53,070 nucleotides of DNA from Persephonella sp. (GCA_027030485.1 JALVEY010000173.1:1-53070); one strand, 5' to 3'; numbered from the stretch's first letter, positions 19,746 to 29,708 are shown. Translations and numbers: made by a program. Notes: generated by a model from the sequence alone, not told the origin.

Positions 19746-20165
19746 TTAAACTTTAATTAACTCAAGGCTTTTAATTAACATATCTTTGTGGGTATTAAAT
19801 GCTGTCAGATTTGCCTCGTATGTTCTGATTGCAGACATCATATCAACCATTTCTCTCAGAGGATCAACATTTGGAAGTCTGACATAACCATCTGCTCCAG
19901 CATCTGGATGTTTTGGATCATATCTCATTTTATAAGGGGAAGGATCTGGTATAACTTTCGCAACCCTAACCTGATAAACACCAGATTCTTTGTCTAAAAT
20001 GGCTTGAAAAACTGGCACTTTTCTTCTATACGGCTGTCCGTTTTCAGCTCTTGTTGAGTTAACATTGGCAAGATTTGAAGATGATATATCTATTCTTATT
20101 CTCTGGGCTGCCATACCTGTTATGGCTGTTTCAAGACCTTTGAATATCATAGCAACCTCCCTCAT
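19746..20165 (-). CDS. flgC: Flagellar rod protein FlgC
   Basis: RIDISSSNLANVNSTRAENGQPYRRKVPVFQAIL and NVDPLREMVDMMSAIRTYEANLTAFNTHKDMLIKSLEL. Confidence 0.95.
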   Translation of the reverse strand: MREVAMIFKGLETAITGMAAQRIRIDISSSNLANVNSTRAENGQPYRRKVPVFQAILDKESGVYQVRVAKVIPDPSPYKMRYDPKHPDAGADGYVRLPNVDPLREMVDMMSAIRTYEANLTAFNTHKDMLIKSLELIKV

Positions 20166-20539
20166 CTACCAGAGATGGCATATTTAAGCTTTGCCATCTC
20201 TTTCTTCATTGATTCAAGAAGGGTTTTGTACATTATTGAGCTTTCTGCAAGTTTGGCTAACTCCTCCTCAACATTAACCCTATTCTGATCGTATCCTGCA
20301 AAATTTTTCGTGTAAAATTTTTCAATTTTGACCTTTTTTTCAGGAAAAGGATCTAAATGTTTAGGGTGTGTTGTTTTTAGCTTTACCTGCCCTGTCAGGA
20401 TTTTTTCAAACTTCAGATCAACCGGTTTATAAAACGGGGTGTCTGCATTTGCTATGTTACCCTGTATCACTTTGGTTCTTTCAAGAAAATAGGAAGCTTT
20501 TTCTTCAAGAATATTTATATGTGAAAAAAGCTCACTCAT
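20162..20539 (-). CDS. flgB: Flagellar rod protein FlgB
   Basis: RTKVIQGNIANADTPFYKPVDLKFEKIL; NRVNVEEELAKLAESSIMYKTLLESM. Confidence 0.94.
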   Translation of the reverse strand: MSELFSHINILEEKASYFLERTKVIQGNIANADTPFYKPVDLKFEKILTGQVKLKTTHPKHLDPFPEKKVKIEKFYTKNFAGYDQNRVNVEEELAKLAESSIMYKTLLESMKKEMAKLKYAISGR

Positions 20540-22502
20540 TTTCTTTACCTCTTGTTATTTTATAACTTTCAAAGATATTGGTCGCAACTATACTCCATTC
20601 TGTATTACACTTATTTATTTTTTCTGTAATCCTTTCTGCTAATTTATAATTACCTGTTCTTACAGCAGCTATTACTATCCAACTGTTTATATCACAATCT
20701 TTTTTAAGTTTTTCGGATAAAGGGATTAATATCTTTAAAGCTTCACTATACATTCTTTTTTCAAAAAGAATGTAAATAAATTTTCTAAGGAAGATTTTGC
20801 CTAATACTGTTTTTATGTAATAATCTGGAAAGTTTTCTTTTATCTGTTCAACAGTAGTAAAAGCTTTTTCAACCTCTCCTGTTTCTGCATAAACAAAAGC
20901 TTTAAGGAGATTTTTTTCTACAGTTTTTTCTTTACAATAAGTATCTAAGTCTATGGCCAGTTTTTTCTGAATTTTTTTTAAAAAAATAAGGTCTTTTGTA
21001 AGGATTATGTAATACTCACAGTTCCTGTTTTTTATTTTGTTCAGTACTTCAATAGATTGACTGTAATCTTCAAGATTATAATATGCGTCTGCAAGGATCA
21101 GGTATGATCTGTTATCTTTCCATTTTTTTGTAATAAACTTTGCTATTTTAAGGGCGATGTGGTATTTACCACATCTTTTTAATCCGCTATAAAAGTATTC
21201 TATAGTGTCCCGATCAAAAACATCAAAGAAAAACTTCTCATTCGATACAAAAAGTTTACATAGTTTTACACCATTGAGTTTTTTTATTTCAGGTTTCCAT
21301 AACTGGATTAAAAGCTCTTTATGCTCATACTTTAATCTGCTAACATTTACCAAAGAAAGCTCCCATGTTAGTTTTTCAAAAAGTTTTTCAGATTTTGTAT
21401 CTAAAACCAGAAATCCAAAATCTGCAAGGGCGAAAAAACCAACATAATTGTTCCTATTTGATACGAGAGTTCTCAGTACAAAAGGAAGGGGATCTTTGAA
21501 ATCTTTATCCTTCGAAACAAGTAATCTTGCCTGTATCTCTCTATCTTTTTTACCTAAAGCTATCAGTTTTAGTTTTGCTACTATTGATTCTTTAGATTTA
21601 GGGTATTTTTTTAAAAGCTGGTAATAGTAGTTAAAGGCAAGAATTCTGTCCCCTTTTTTCAAGGCTATATCACCTAATCTTAAAAGGGATCTTCTTATTA
21701 CCGATTCGTCTTTAACTATACTTATTATTCTTCTGAAAATCTGTTTTGCAAAATCATATTTTCCAAGTCTATATGCATTTTCTCCAACAATCAGGTAATA
21801 TTCAGGGTTTTGTATAAGATACTCTTCATAACTTTTATAAACAGGAATTAGATATTTTATAGCCTCTTTATAATTTCCTTTCCTGAACTCAACAAGACCT
21901 TTAACAAACTCAAACTCTTTTTTTTCTTTTTCTGAAAGCTGTTCAAGATTAACAAGTACTATATATCTTGTAACTATATCCATATTTTTTAGCCATGCTG
22001 CGGTTCTTAAAATTGCCACTACCGTTTTAAACTGTTTTTTTGGATCGTCAGCTTTGGAGAATGCCATTTTGTAAGATGCCATAGCCATTTCGTACATAAA
22101 CAGATTTTCGTATATATTTCCTTTTGTATAATAAAACTCCCAGTTATATGGATCTTCCACAGTGTACGAATATGTGTTCAGGTAGTACATAGCCTTTTGA
22201 AGAAACTCTTTTAAACCTGTTTTAACTCCAAGATGAAGGTATATTTTCGCTGTAATAAAAAGAGCTTTACCATAAAATGGATTATTCCGATCAGAAAGGA
22301 TGTTTGAAAGTATGTTAAGTGCCGAATAATAAGAACCTCTTCTATACATCTGGACAGCCAGATTGTATCTTTCCTTTAAGATTTCTATCTCTTTTTTTGT
22401 GTATATCTTTCTGTTTTTATATTCCTCTAATTTTTTTTCTTCTGAAAATGAAAAAATTGAAATTAAAACAAGCGAAAGAATAACAATACTAAGCCTTAAC
22501 AT
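20532..22502 (-). CDS. Secreted/periplasmic TPR-repeat protein of unknown function in the flagellar cluster
   Basis: Signal peptide MLRLSIVILSLVLISIFSFS; repeated TPR-like helical pairs (AVQMYRRGSYYSALNILSNIL; GENAYRLGKYDFAKQIFRRIISIV; LGDIALKKGDRILAFNYYYQLLKKYP; LADAYYNLEDYSQSIEVLNKI). Confidence 0.75.
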   Translation of the reverse strand: MLRLSIVILSLVLISIFSFSEEKKLEEYKNRKIYTKKEIEILKERYNLAVQMYRRGSYYSALNILSNILSDRNNPFYGKALFITAKIYLHLGVKTGLKEFLQKAMYYLNTYSYTVEDPYNWEFYYTKGNIYENLFMYEMAMASYKMAFSKADDPKKQFKTVVAILRTAAWLKNMDIVTRYIVLVNLEQLSEKEKKEFEFVKGLVEFRKGNYKEAIKYLIPVYKSYEEYLIQNPEYYLIVGENAYRLGKYDFAKQIFRRIISIVKDESVIRRSLLRLGDIALKKGDRILAFNYYYQLLKKYPKSKESIVAKLKLIALGKKDREIQARLLVSKDKDFKDPLPFVLRTLVSNRNNYVGFFALADFGFLVLDTKSEKLFEKLTWELSLVNVSRLKYEHKELLIQLWKPEIKKLNGVKLCKLFVSNEKFFFDVFDRDTIEYFYSGLKRCGKYHIALKIAKFITKKWKDNRSYLILADAYYNLEDYSQSIEVLNKIKNRNCEYYIILTKDLIFLKKIQKKLAIDLDTYCKEKTVEKNLLKAFVYAETGEVEKAFTTVEQIKENFPDYYIKTVLGKIFLRKFIYILFEKRMYSEALKILIPLSEKLKKDCDINSWIVIAAVRTGNYKLAERITEKINKCNTEWSIVATNIFESYKITRGKENE

Positions 22503-24276
22503 TTATTTCTCTATATGATCCTGTAATTTTTTTATCTATTTTTTTTGAATCCGACGAGTAATTTATCTCCCGTTCTTTATTTTTTATTCTAAGGAAGTAG
22601 TTCTCAATACCGCTGTCCTGAATTATGTGGGAGATCTCATCTCTCATACTATAGAGGGACTGGTTTGTCAGATTATGCATCATTAAGACAATATTCATCT
22701 TACTACCTGAATACCTTGCAGACAGGCTAATATCTCCAAACTTAAGGTTAAAAGTTAGCGTCCTGTTAAAACTGTTGTTCTGGTTTATATCTGTATTTTC
22801 CCTGTTTTGTTCAGAGGGTGTGTGCTGGTCAGATTTTTCTGAAAATTCTGAGGCTGCATCTGGGAACTTGTTGATTACAGTGTTTTGAATAGAATTATTC
22901 TGATTTTGTTTAAACTGTTTTTCAATTTTTTGATCTTGTAAATCTAATAGGCTCTGAGAGAGACTGCTTTTACCTGAATTATCTGGATTTTTAGCTAAAT
23001 TTTCTAAAGTATTGCTTTCTTTTACCTGATTGCTGAAACTTGGCTGAAAATAGGGCTTTTTTTCCTTTTTAGATATACCAAAATGATCTATCCTCTCTGG
23101 ATCTTTCCTGATCCTATCTGTACCTTTTTGAGTATGTGGATTTTCTGATATAAAACTTTTTTCTGTAGGCCTTGTATCTCTAAATTCTGATGGAAAACCG
23201 TTTCTTTCTGAGTGTTCTTTAGGAAGGTTATTTTTTTTCTTATCTGTCAACACATTTTTTGATATGTTATTTTCTTTATTGTTCTGTACAAATATCTGGG
23301 GTGAAATGGTAATAGATTTTCTGACTTTATTACTTTCTTCGATTTTAGTTAATAAAACATCAAAAGATTGTGTAGGTTCTTCAGATTTTTGTCTTTCTTT
23401 TTGAACATGGTTTATATCATTAAATAGGATAGGGATAATTTTTTCCTGTCTATTTGTTGGGATGGTTTTTCCAAAAATTAAGCTTTGTACAATCGGTCTA
23501 TCTTTTTTATTTTGGTTAACTGAAAATTCTATGATTATAGTTTTTTCTTCTATATGATTTTCTTGATTTTTTTCAACAGGGTTTTTTAAAAAATCAGATT
23601 CTTTCTTTTGATTTTGCTTTTCAACCGTTGATCTCTTAAGATTATTTTTTATTTCACCTTCAGAGTAAATTAATAGATTATCTTCTCTTTTCTCTAATTT
23701 GTAATGACCTGTTTTCTTAAGATCTATTTTTCTTCCGGATAAGTTCTCCATAGAAAAAGGAATGGATTTTGATCTGTTAATTAATATATTAAAAGTGATT
23801 TTTTCTTTCCTGTGATCGGTAGTTTTAAAAAAGTTATAATCTGTATGGTATGTAAAAAGCTTTTCTGGCTGGAATAAAACTGATTTTCTAATATTTTTGT
23901 TGTAAGTAGGTTTTGGATTTTCTGAAATCTTTATTATGTCTCTTACAGTGTTTGTATCAATAGGAGAGTTTTTTTGATTTGATCTTTTCAAACTATTCAG
24001 ATTATTTTCATCTTCCTTTACTAACTCTAAAGGATTTTCATAATTTGGTTTGTAGGTAGCTTTCGTTATTATGTTTTCCTTCAATGGGTAATAAAAAAAA
24101 GGTGATATTTTCCCAAATGTGGTTTTTTCATTTTTTATTTTTTCAGATGGTTTATTTTTTTGGTATGTGTGTTCTTTCATAGACTCAAATATAGAAGCAA
24201 AAATATCACTTCCTTTTCCAGATTTTTTTACTTTCTTATGGTGAAGCCATTTACCATAAATCTTTGCTATCTGCAT
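22489..24276 (-). CDS. fliK: FliK-like flagellar hook-length control protein
   Basis: Long low-complexity Asn/Lys/Glu/Ser-rich region, then a C-terminal domain (LTFNLKFGDISLSARYSGSKMNIVLMMHNLTNQSLYSMRDEISHIIQDSGIENYFLRI) resembling Flg_hook/FliK-C; cluster context. Confidence 0.65.
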   Translation of the reverse strand: MQIAKIYGKWLHHKKVKKSGKGSDIFASIFESMKEHTYQKNKPSEKIKNEKTTFGKISPFFYYPLKENIITKATYKPNYENPLELVKEDENNLNSLKRSNQKNSPIDTNTVRDIIKISENPKPTYNKNIRKSVLFQPEKLFTYHTDYNFFKTTDHRKEKITFNILINRSKSIPFSMENLSGRKIDLKKTGHYKLEKREDNLLIYSEGEIKNNLKRSTVEKQNQKKESDFLKNPVEKNQENHIEEKTIIIEFSVNQNKKDRPIVQSLIFGKTIPTNRQEKIIPILFNDINHVQKERQKSEEPTQSFDVLLTKIEESNKVRKSITISPQIFVQNNKENNISKNVLTDKKKNNLPKEHSERNGFPSEFRDTRPTEKSFISENPHTQKGTDRIRKDPERIDHFGISKKEKKPYFQPSFSNQVKESNTLENLAKNPDNSGKSSLSQSLLDLQDQKIEKQFKQNQNNSIQNTVINKFPDAASEFSEKSDQHTPSEQNRENTDINQNNSFNRTLTFNLKFGDISLSARYSGSKMNIVLMMHNLTNQSLYSMRDEISHIIQDSGIENYFLRIKNKEREINYSSDSKKIDKKITGSYREINVKA

Positions 24277-24382
24277 AATATTTCTTTAGATTAAATTTAA
24301 TAATGTTTCGTCTATTTGCAAAACTTAATTAATGTTGAAAGTTTAAGGATACTGCAGATATTTATGAAAGAAGGGTGAGAAT

Positions 24383-24691
24383 ATGAACAGAATTATGATG
24401 TTATCTATACTTGCTGTTATCTTTTTTAGTATTGGAGGTCTATCTTATTATCTGTATGAAAGTCTTTACAAAAAACAATACAAGTATTATAAAGGGGAAA
24501 TAAGGAAAACGCCGAAATACTATAAAGCAAAACCTGAAAAAGCTCCTAATTACTACAAGGGTTCATTAAAAAAAGTTCCTAATTATTACAAAAAGGATAT
24601 AAGGGATCTTCCTAACTACTATAGACCTGAAGGTTCTGTAAAAAAATCAGACAGAGCTTCAAAATTGAAAAGCCTTAAAGAGAACTGGTAA
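24383..24691 (+). CDS. Small N-terminally membrane-anchored protein with tandem 11-residue YYK repeats; unknown function
   Basis: MNRIMMLSILAVIFFSIGGLSYYLYESL hydrophobic N-terminus, then YYKGEIRKTPK / YYKAKPEKAPN / YYKGSLKKVPN / YYKKDIRDLPN / YYR. AGAAGGGTGAG upstream could act as RBS. Confidence 0.75.
   Translation: MNRIMMLSILAVIFFSIGGLSYYLYESLYKKQYKYYKGEIRKTPKYYKAKPEKAPNYYKGSLKKVPNYYKKDIRDLPNYYRPEGSVKKSDRASKLKSLKENW
24485..24625 (+). repeat. Tandem 33-nt (11-aa) coding repeats, four full plus partial
   Basis: Tyr-Tyr-Lys every 11 codons starting at 24485, each unit ending Pro-Lys or Pro-Asn. Protein-level repeat; DNA copies are diverged. Confidence 0.85.
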
Positions 24692-24694
24692 TTT

Positions 24695-25318
24695 TTAATA
24701 AACAAAAAGGGATTTAAGTTTTTTTATAGCCTCTGCCTTTATCTGTGAAACTCTTGAAACAGATACATTTATCTCACTGGCAACAGATTTAAGATCTCTT
24801 TCTTCAAAATAAAGCATCTGAAGTACTTTTTTTTCTTTTTCTGAAAGGAGATTTACCGCCTGCAAAAGTTTTTCTTTTTGATCTTCCCTGATAACTTCTT
24901 CTTCAGGTGTTTCCTTTTCTGAAACGAGAGTATCAACGATTTTCAGGCTATCATCTGATGAAAGGGCTTTTTCTATACTTACCATAACGGCTGTGTTTGA
25001 TAGGGGAACTGTTTTTCCTTCCTCTAATGGGGTCTCTTTTTTTATCTTATCCCTAACGGTTCTTGGGACTATATCAAGGCTTCTCAAATAATCAAGTATT
25101 TCTCCTCTTATTTTGATGTAAGCATAAGTTGAAAATTTGGCTTTGTCCTTGTCGTACTTTTGTATAGCTTTCATAAGACCTATGACTCCAACATTCACAA
25201 GATCATCAAACTCTATATCCCCCTTTGGCAATCTGTAGTATATTTTGCTTGCAACCTTTTTCACAAGAGAGATATTGTCAAGGATAAGTTTTTCTCTTTC
25301 TTTTTTTTCCATTTTCAT
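24695..25318 (-). CDS. fliA: Flagellar sigma factor FliA (sigma-28)
   Basis: LVKKVASKIYYRLPKGDIEFDDLVNVGVIGLMKAIQKYDKDKAKFSTYAYIKIRGEILDYLRSLDIVPRTVRDKIKK; region 4 EKEKKVLQMLYFEERDLKSVASEINVSVSRVSQIKAEAIKKL. Start revised from 25351 to MKMEKKER (ATGA overlap with flhG). Confidence 0.95.
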   Translation of the reverse strand: MKMEKKEREKLILDNISLVKKVASKIYYRLPKGDIEFDDLVNVGVIGLMKAIQKYDKDKAKFSTYAYIKIRGEILDYLRSLDIVPRTVRDKIKKETPLEEGKTVPLSNTAVMVSIEKALSSDDSLKIVDTLVSEKETPEEEVIREDQKEKLLQAVNLLSEKEKKVLQMLYFEERDLKSVASEINVSVSRVSQIKAEAIKKLKSLFVY

Positions 25319-26166
25319 TCTTTTTTCAAAAAGTTTACCACTTTTTCCCAAAAGCTTTCTTTTACAGGGGGAGGTGGTTCCCCTAATTCCTCTGAAGCTA
25401 TTTTTTTTAGCTGTAAAACAAACTTATCTGAAGGATAAACTTCAGATATTATCTGTTTTTTCTTGACAGTTTTTTGTATATTCTTTGTATGACCTAAAAC
25501 GCCTCCTAACTGGAGATTTATACCCAGAAACTTGTCTACTGAGGATTTTAGTCTGTTAAAGGTTTCAAGACCCTCTTCTTCACTTTTTACCATATTTACA
25601 ACTACCTTAAAATCAGAATAATCATAAAGCTTTTTCATAGATTTTATTAGAGCATACGCGTCCATAATTGCTGTAGGTTCAGGTGTTGTAATAACATAAG
25701 TTTTAGAGGATGCTCTTATAAAGGATATTACCTTGTTATCAATTCCTGCTGCGGTATCAATAATGATATAATCGTATTTTTCTGAAACATCATTCAGATT
25801 TTGAACAAATCTGAAAACGGCAGTATCGTCAACCTCATTTATCGCATCAATACCAGAAAATCCAGGAAGAATATCGATCCCTCTGGTTGAGAAAATGATG
25901 TCTTCAATCTTTTCACCGCTGAGTATATTTTTTAGCGTTTTCTTTGTGTTGACATTTACCAGTATATGGACATTCGCCATCCCTATATCAGCATCTATTA
26001 AAAGGACTTTTTTTCCAAAATCATTAGCCATCAAGTAAGAAAAATTAACGGCAAAATTTGTTTTCCCTACTCCTCCTTTACCGCTTGCAACTGCAAGGAA
26101 TTTTGTGTTTCTGTCTATCTTTTTTTCATTGATAAGTTTTAGAAGTCCTTTTGCCTGCTCCTCCAT
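25315..26166 (-). CDS. flhG: MinD-like ATPase FlhG (FleN/YlxH)
   Basis: Deviant Walker A ASGKGGVGKTNFAVN; LLIDADIGMANVHILV; directly downstream of flhF. Confidence 0.94.
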   Translation of the reverse strand: MEEQAKGLLKLINEKKIDRNTKFLAVASGKGGVGKTNFAVNFSYLMANDFGKKVLLIDADIGMANVHILVNVNTKKTLKNILSGEKIEDIIFSTRGIDILPGFSGIDAINEVDDTAVFRFVQNLNDVSEKYDYIIIDTAAGIDNKVISFIRASSKTYVITTPEPTAIMDAYALIKSMKKLYDYSDFKVVVNMVKSEEEGLETFNRLKSSVDKFLGINLQLGGVLGHTKNIQKTVKKKQIISEVYPSDKFVLQLKKIASEELGEPPPPVKESFWEKVVNFLKKE

Positions 26167-26177
26167 AACAACCTCCG

Positions 26178-27320
26178 TTAAGAACTGATTAAATAAGAGG
26201 CAACAGTTTCCGGATTAAGAATTTTCAGGTCTTCAGGAACTCTTTGCCCTGTGCTCAAATAAGAAACAGGCAGTTTAGTCTCTACAGGAAGATTAACAAG
26301 AAGCCCCGGCTTTAATGTTTCATCTATTTTTGTAAAAAATAAAGAATGTATCGGGAAAAATGTTTGGTACTTATAGATAACCTCCATCGCATCATCATTT
26401 TTAAAATTGCAACTGATAGTAAGAACATGTTTTATCTCTTCTTCCAGACTGCTTAGGATCTCTTTTATTTCTCCTAATCTCCAATAATCATAATGGCTTC
26501 TTCCCACAGTATCTATCAAAATAAAATCAAACTCTCTGAGCTGTTCAACAGTGTTCTTTAGTTTTTTTGATTCTGATATTGAATAAAATGGTATATTCAG
26601 AATGTTTGCATAGGTTCTTGCCTGATGGGATGCTCCAACTTTAAATGTGTCCGTGCTTATAACAGCCACCTTTTTCTTTTTATCTATTACAAGCTGTGAT
26701 GCTATTTTAAAAAGATTTGTGGTTTTCCCAACACCGGTTGGACCAATAAAAGCGATTATCTGAAGACCTTCTCTATCATTCTCAAAACTACCTGTAAATT
26801 TCATATACCTTTTTATCCCCTTAATAACAGCATCTTTTGTAGTAATTGTGTTTAGATCCCATTTGTTTGTGTCTATATCAAGCCCACATCCTTCAGTAAC
26901 AATTTTTTTTGCAACATCAGGAAGAACATCTTTTTCAAGCAACTGTTCTACAAGATGAAGTGCATCTCCGGTAAATTCATTAAGGATGTTTGATCCTTTT
27001 GAACCGATTTGAACATGCGGGGGGAGGTTTTCTGGATTTGCCAGTCCCTGTGCGTATTTTGGCAAAGAATTTCTTATTTTTTTGTCTATAAGATCCTCCA
27101 CTTTTTCAAGGAGTTCTTCAAATTTCAGAACAGGTTCTGAAAGCTCCTGATCATCAACAGGTTCAACAAAAAGTCTGTACTTTTTTTTGCCTTTGAAAAA
27201 CAAAAATTTCTTTTCCTCAATAGTTTCATAATGGAGAATCTTTATGTCTTCTCCAAGTTCGTCTTTTGCCTTATCAATAAGCTGCTCAAGATCATAACCT
27301 TCGTATATTTTAATCTCCAT
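26178..27320 (-). CDS. flhF: SRP-like GTPase FlhF
   Basis: GPTGVGKTTNLFKIASQLVIDKKKKVAVISTDTFKVGASHQARTYANILNIPF; DFILIDTVGRSHYD; KIDETLKPG. Confidence 0.95.
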   Translation of the reverse strand: MEIKIYEGYDLEQLIDKAKDELGEDIKILHYETIEEKKFLFFKGKKKYRLFVEPVDDQELSEPVLKFEELLEKVEDLIDKKIRNSLPKYAQGLANPENLPPHVQIGSKGSNILNEFTGDALHLVEQLLEKDVLPDVAKKIVTEGCGLDIDTNKWDLNTITTKDAVIKGIKRYMKFTGSFENDREGLQIIAFIGPTGVGKTTNLFKIASQLVIDKKKKVAVISTDTFKVGASHQARTYANILNIPFYSISESKKLKNTVEQLREFDFILIDTVGRSHYDYWRLGEIKEILSSLEEEIKHVLTISCNFKNDDAMEVIYKYQTFFPIHSLFFTKIDETLKPGLLVNLPVETKLPVSYLSTGQRVPEDLKILNPETVASYLISS

Positions 27321-29397
27321 GAGGATCTACAACTCCAAGAACATTTACTTTAACTTTCGGATCTATCTCAGCATAAGATAATACAACATAATCAGGAAGG
27401 TAAGGTTCTATTATTTTCTTTACAAATCTTCTTGTTGCAGGTGAAGTAAGAAGAACAGGTGTTGCCTGATGGAGAACAAACTGCTGTGCTTTTTCTGTTA
27501 GCTGGTGAACTAACTTCTGAACGAATGTTGGTTCAAAAGGAGGAAGTGTTCCGCCATTCTCTTGAACTTTTTCCATAATGTAATTTTCTGTCTTGGGTCC
27601 CAAAGTTAAGGCAAAAAGGGTGTTATTTTTCTGGTAAATAGAGGTTATCATTCTGTTTAATGCCTGTCTTACAAACTCTGTTAAAATTTCTGGATCATTT
27701 GTTTTCGTTATGTTATCTGAAAGGGTTTCTATAATTGTTAAAAGATCTTTAACGGGTATCCCTTCTTTAAGCAAGTTCTGAAGAACTCTATGAACGATAT
27801 TCAATGGAACCTGTTCGGGAACAATCTCTTTTACAACTGGATATTTTGCTGAAAGTGAATCCACAAGCTCTTTTGTTTCGCTTCTACCAAGAACCTCATC
27901 AGCATGTTTTTTTATTATCTCAGACAGATGGGTGATAACAACTGTTGGTATATCAACAACGGTGTATCCAAGCATCTTTGCCTTATCTTTGAGTGATTCA
28001 TCTATCCAGTACGCATCAAGACTGAATGCAGGCTCTTTTGTTTTTATTCCTTCTATTTTTCCTTTTGTTGTTCCTGTGTCTATAGCAAGAAGTTTATCAG
28101 GGTGTATCTCACCTCTTCCAACCTCTATGTCTCTTATTAATATCCTGTATTCTCCAGGTTTAAGCTCAAGGTTGTCTTTGATATGAACAAGAGGAATTAT
28201 AATACCAAGATCTTTTGATAACTGTTTTCTTAGGGATCTTATCCTTTTAACTATTTCACCGTTCTGTGATTCGTCAACATAAGGTATAAGAGCGTATCCT
28301 ATCTCAAATGTTATTAGCTCGGGCTGGGGAATGATTTCTTCAGGTTTTTCTTCTTCTTCAGTTGTTTTCAAGAGCTCCCTCGCTTTTTCTTCTGCCACCT
28401 CAACCTCTCTTTTCTTAAGCAGCTGGTTCATCATAAATGCTGTTATTCCAATGAGAGCTGACAAAAGCATAAAAGGAATAAAAGGCATTCCCGGAACTAT
28501 GCCCATTGCAAAGATTGAAAAAGAAGCCATATACAGTGCCTTTGGAAAGCTTGTAAGTTGTTGAAAAACTTCTTTTCCTAAATTCTCCTCAGAAACAGCT
28601 CTCGTTACCATTAAGCCGGCAGCGGTTGACGTTATCAATGAGGGTATCTGGGAAACAAGCCCATCACCGACAGTAAGAAGGGTGAAGTTCTGGAGTGCTG
28701 ATTGTACATCCATGTTATGTTGCAGAATACCTATCGCTAATCCACCGATTATGTTTACTATCGCTATAATTATTCCTGCAACAGCATCCCCTCTTATGAA
28801 CTTTGATGCACCGTCCATAGCTCCATAAAAATCAGATTCCTTCTGTATCTGCATTCTTCTTCGCTGGGCCTCTTTTTCATCAATTATTCCGGCATTCAGG
28901 TCAGCGTCTATTGCCATTTGTTTTCCCGGCAGAGCATCCAGTGTAAACCTTGCAGCAACCTCTGATATTCTTTCTGTACCTTTTGTTATCACTATGTAGT
29001 TGATGGTTACAAGTATGACAAAAACTATAGCTCCTACAATATAACTCCCCCCAACTACAAATTCTCCAAAAGCCTGTATAACATGCCCTGCCGCATCTGA
29101 CCCTTCATGTCCATGAAGTAATATTCTTCTCGTTGTGGCAACATTAAGAGATAGCCTGAAAAGGGTGGCTATCAATAGTAGTGATGGAAATGAGGATAAC
29201 TGGAGTGGATTTTGGACATACAGGGTTGTCATTAGTATAACGATAGAAAATGTGATACTTGCCGTAAGAAGAATGTCAAGTAAAAAAGGGGGGACAGGAA
29301 GAACCATAGCCCCTATAATCGTTATTATCAGGACTACTACAATGGCATCAGAATACTGGTTTAATCTGTTAAAGATTGAGTTTAGGGTTTCTCCCAT
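27310..29397 (-). CDS. flhA: Flagellar export apparatus protein FlhA
   Basis: PPFLLDILLTASITFSIVILMTTLYVQNPLQLSSFPSLLLIATLFRLSLNVATTRRILLHGHEG; RFTLDALPGKQMAIDADLNAGIIDEKEAQRRR. Confidence 0.97.
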   Translation of the reverse strand: MGETLNSIFNRLNQYSDAIVVVLIITIIGAMVLPVPPFLLDILLTASITFSIVILMTTLYVQNPLQLSSFPSLLLIATLFRLSLNVATTRRILLHGHEGSDAAGHVIQAFGEFVVGGSYIVGAIVFVILVTINYIVITKGTERISEVAARFTLDALPGKQMAIDADLNAGIIDEKEAQRRRMQIQKESDFYGAMDGASKFIRGDAVAGIIIAIVNIIGGLAIGILQHNMDVQSALQNFTLLTVGDGLVSQIPSLITSTAAGLMVTRAVSEENLGKEVFQQLTSFPKALYMASFSIFAMGIVPGMPFIPFMLLSALIGITAFMMNQLLKKREVEVAEEKARELLKTTEEEEKPEEIIPQPELITFEIGYALIPYVDESQNGEIVKRIRSLRKQLSKDLGIIIPLVHIKDNLELKPGEYRILIRDIEVGRGEIHPDKLLAIDTGTTKGKIEGIKTKEPAFSLDAYWIDESLKDKAKMLGYTVVDIPTVVITHLSEIIKKHADEVLGRSETKELVDSLSAKYPVVKEIVPEQVPLNIVHRVLQNLLKEGIPVKDLLTIIETLSDNITKTNDPEILTEFVRQALNRMITSIYQKNNTLFALTLGPKTENYIMEKVQENGGTLPPFEPTFVQKLVHQLTEKAQQFVLHQATPVLLTSPATRRFVKKIIEPYLPDYVVLSYAEIDPKVKVNVLGVVDPHGD

Positions 29398-29694
29398 TTA
29401 TTCTCCAGCGGAGTATTTTTCATAAGTTTTAATCGCATCAAGTATGTACTGTTTTAAACCTAACTTATCTGATGAAGCGATCGCCTCTGCAATCTGCATA
29501 TCAAACATATCCATATACATTTTATATGAAAAAGAACTTGAGAATATACCTCCATCAAGAGTTTTTCTGAACTCTTTCATTAAAATTCTAACAAACATCG
29601 TTTCAAATTCTCTTGCAACCTCTTCAGGTTCCTTTATCTGTGAAAGGTCTTTAATCTCCCAGTAAGGTTTTATCTTCACGTCGGGGTTAAACAT
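29398..29694 (-). CDS. flgJ: FlgJ N-terminal (rod-binding) domain protein, no muramidase domain
   Basis: EEVAREFETMFVRILMKEFRKTLDGGIFSSSFSYKMYMDMFDMQIAEAIASSDKLGLKQYIL resembles the FlgJ rod-binding domain; downstream of flgI. Confidence 0.82.
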   Translation of the reverse strand: MFNPDVKIKPYWEIKDLSQIKEPEEVAREFETMFVRILMKEFRKTLDGGIFSSSFSYKMYMDMFDMQIAEAIASSDKLGLKQYILDAIKTYEKYSAGE

Positions 29695-29708
29695 AATTTA
29701 TACCTTTT

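Noticed and set aside
24277-24382. Possible sigma-28 promoter upstream of the fliK-like gene or the YYK-repeat gene
   Set aside because: No convincing TAAA-N15-GCCGATAA match; only weak AT-rich similarity.
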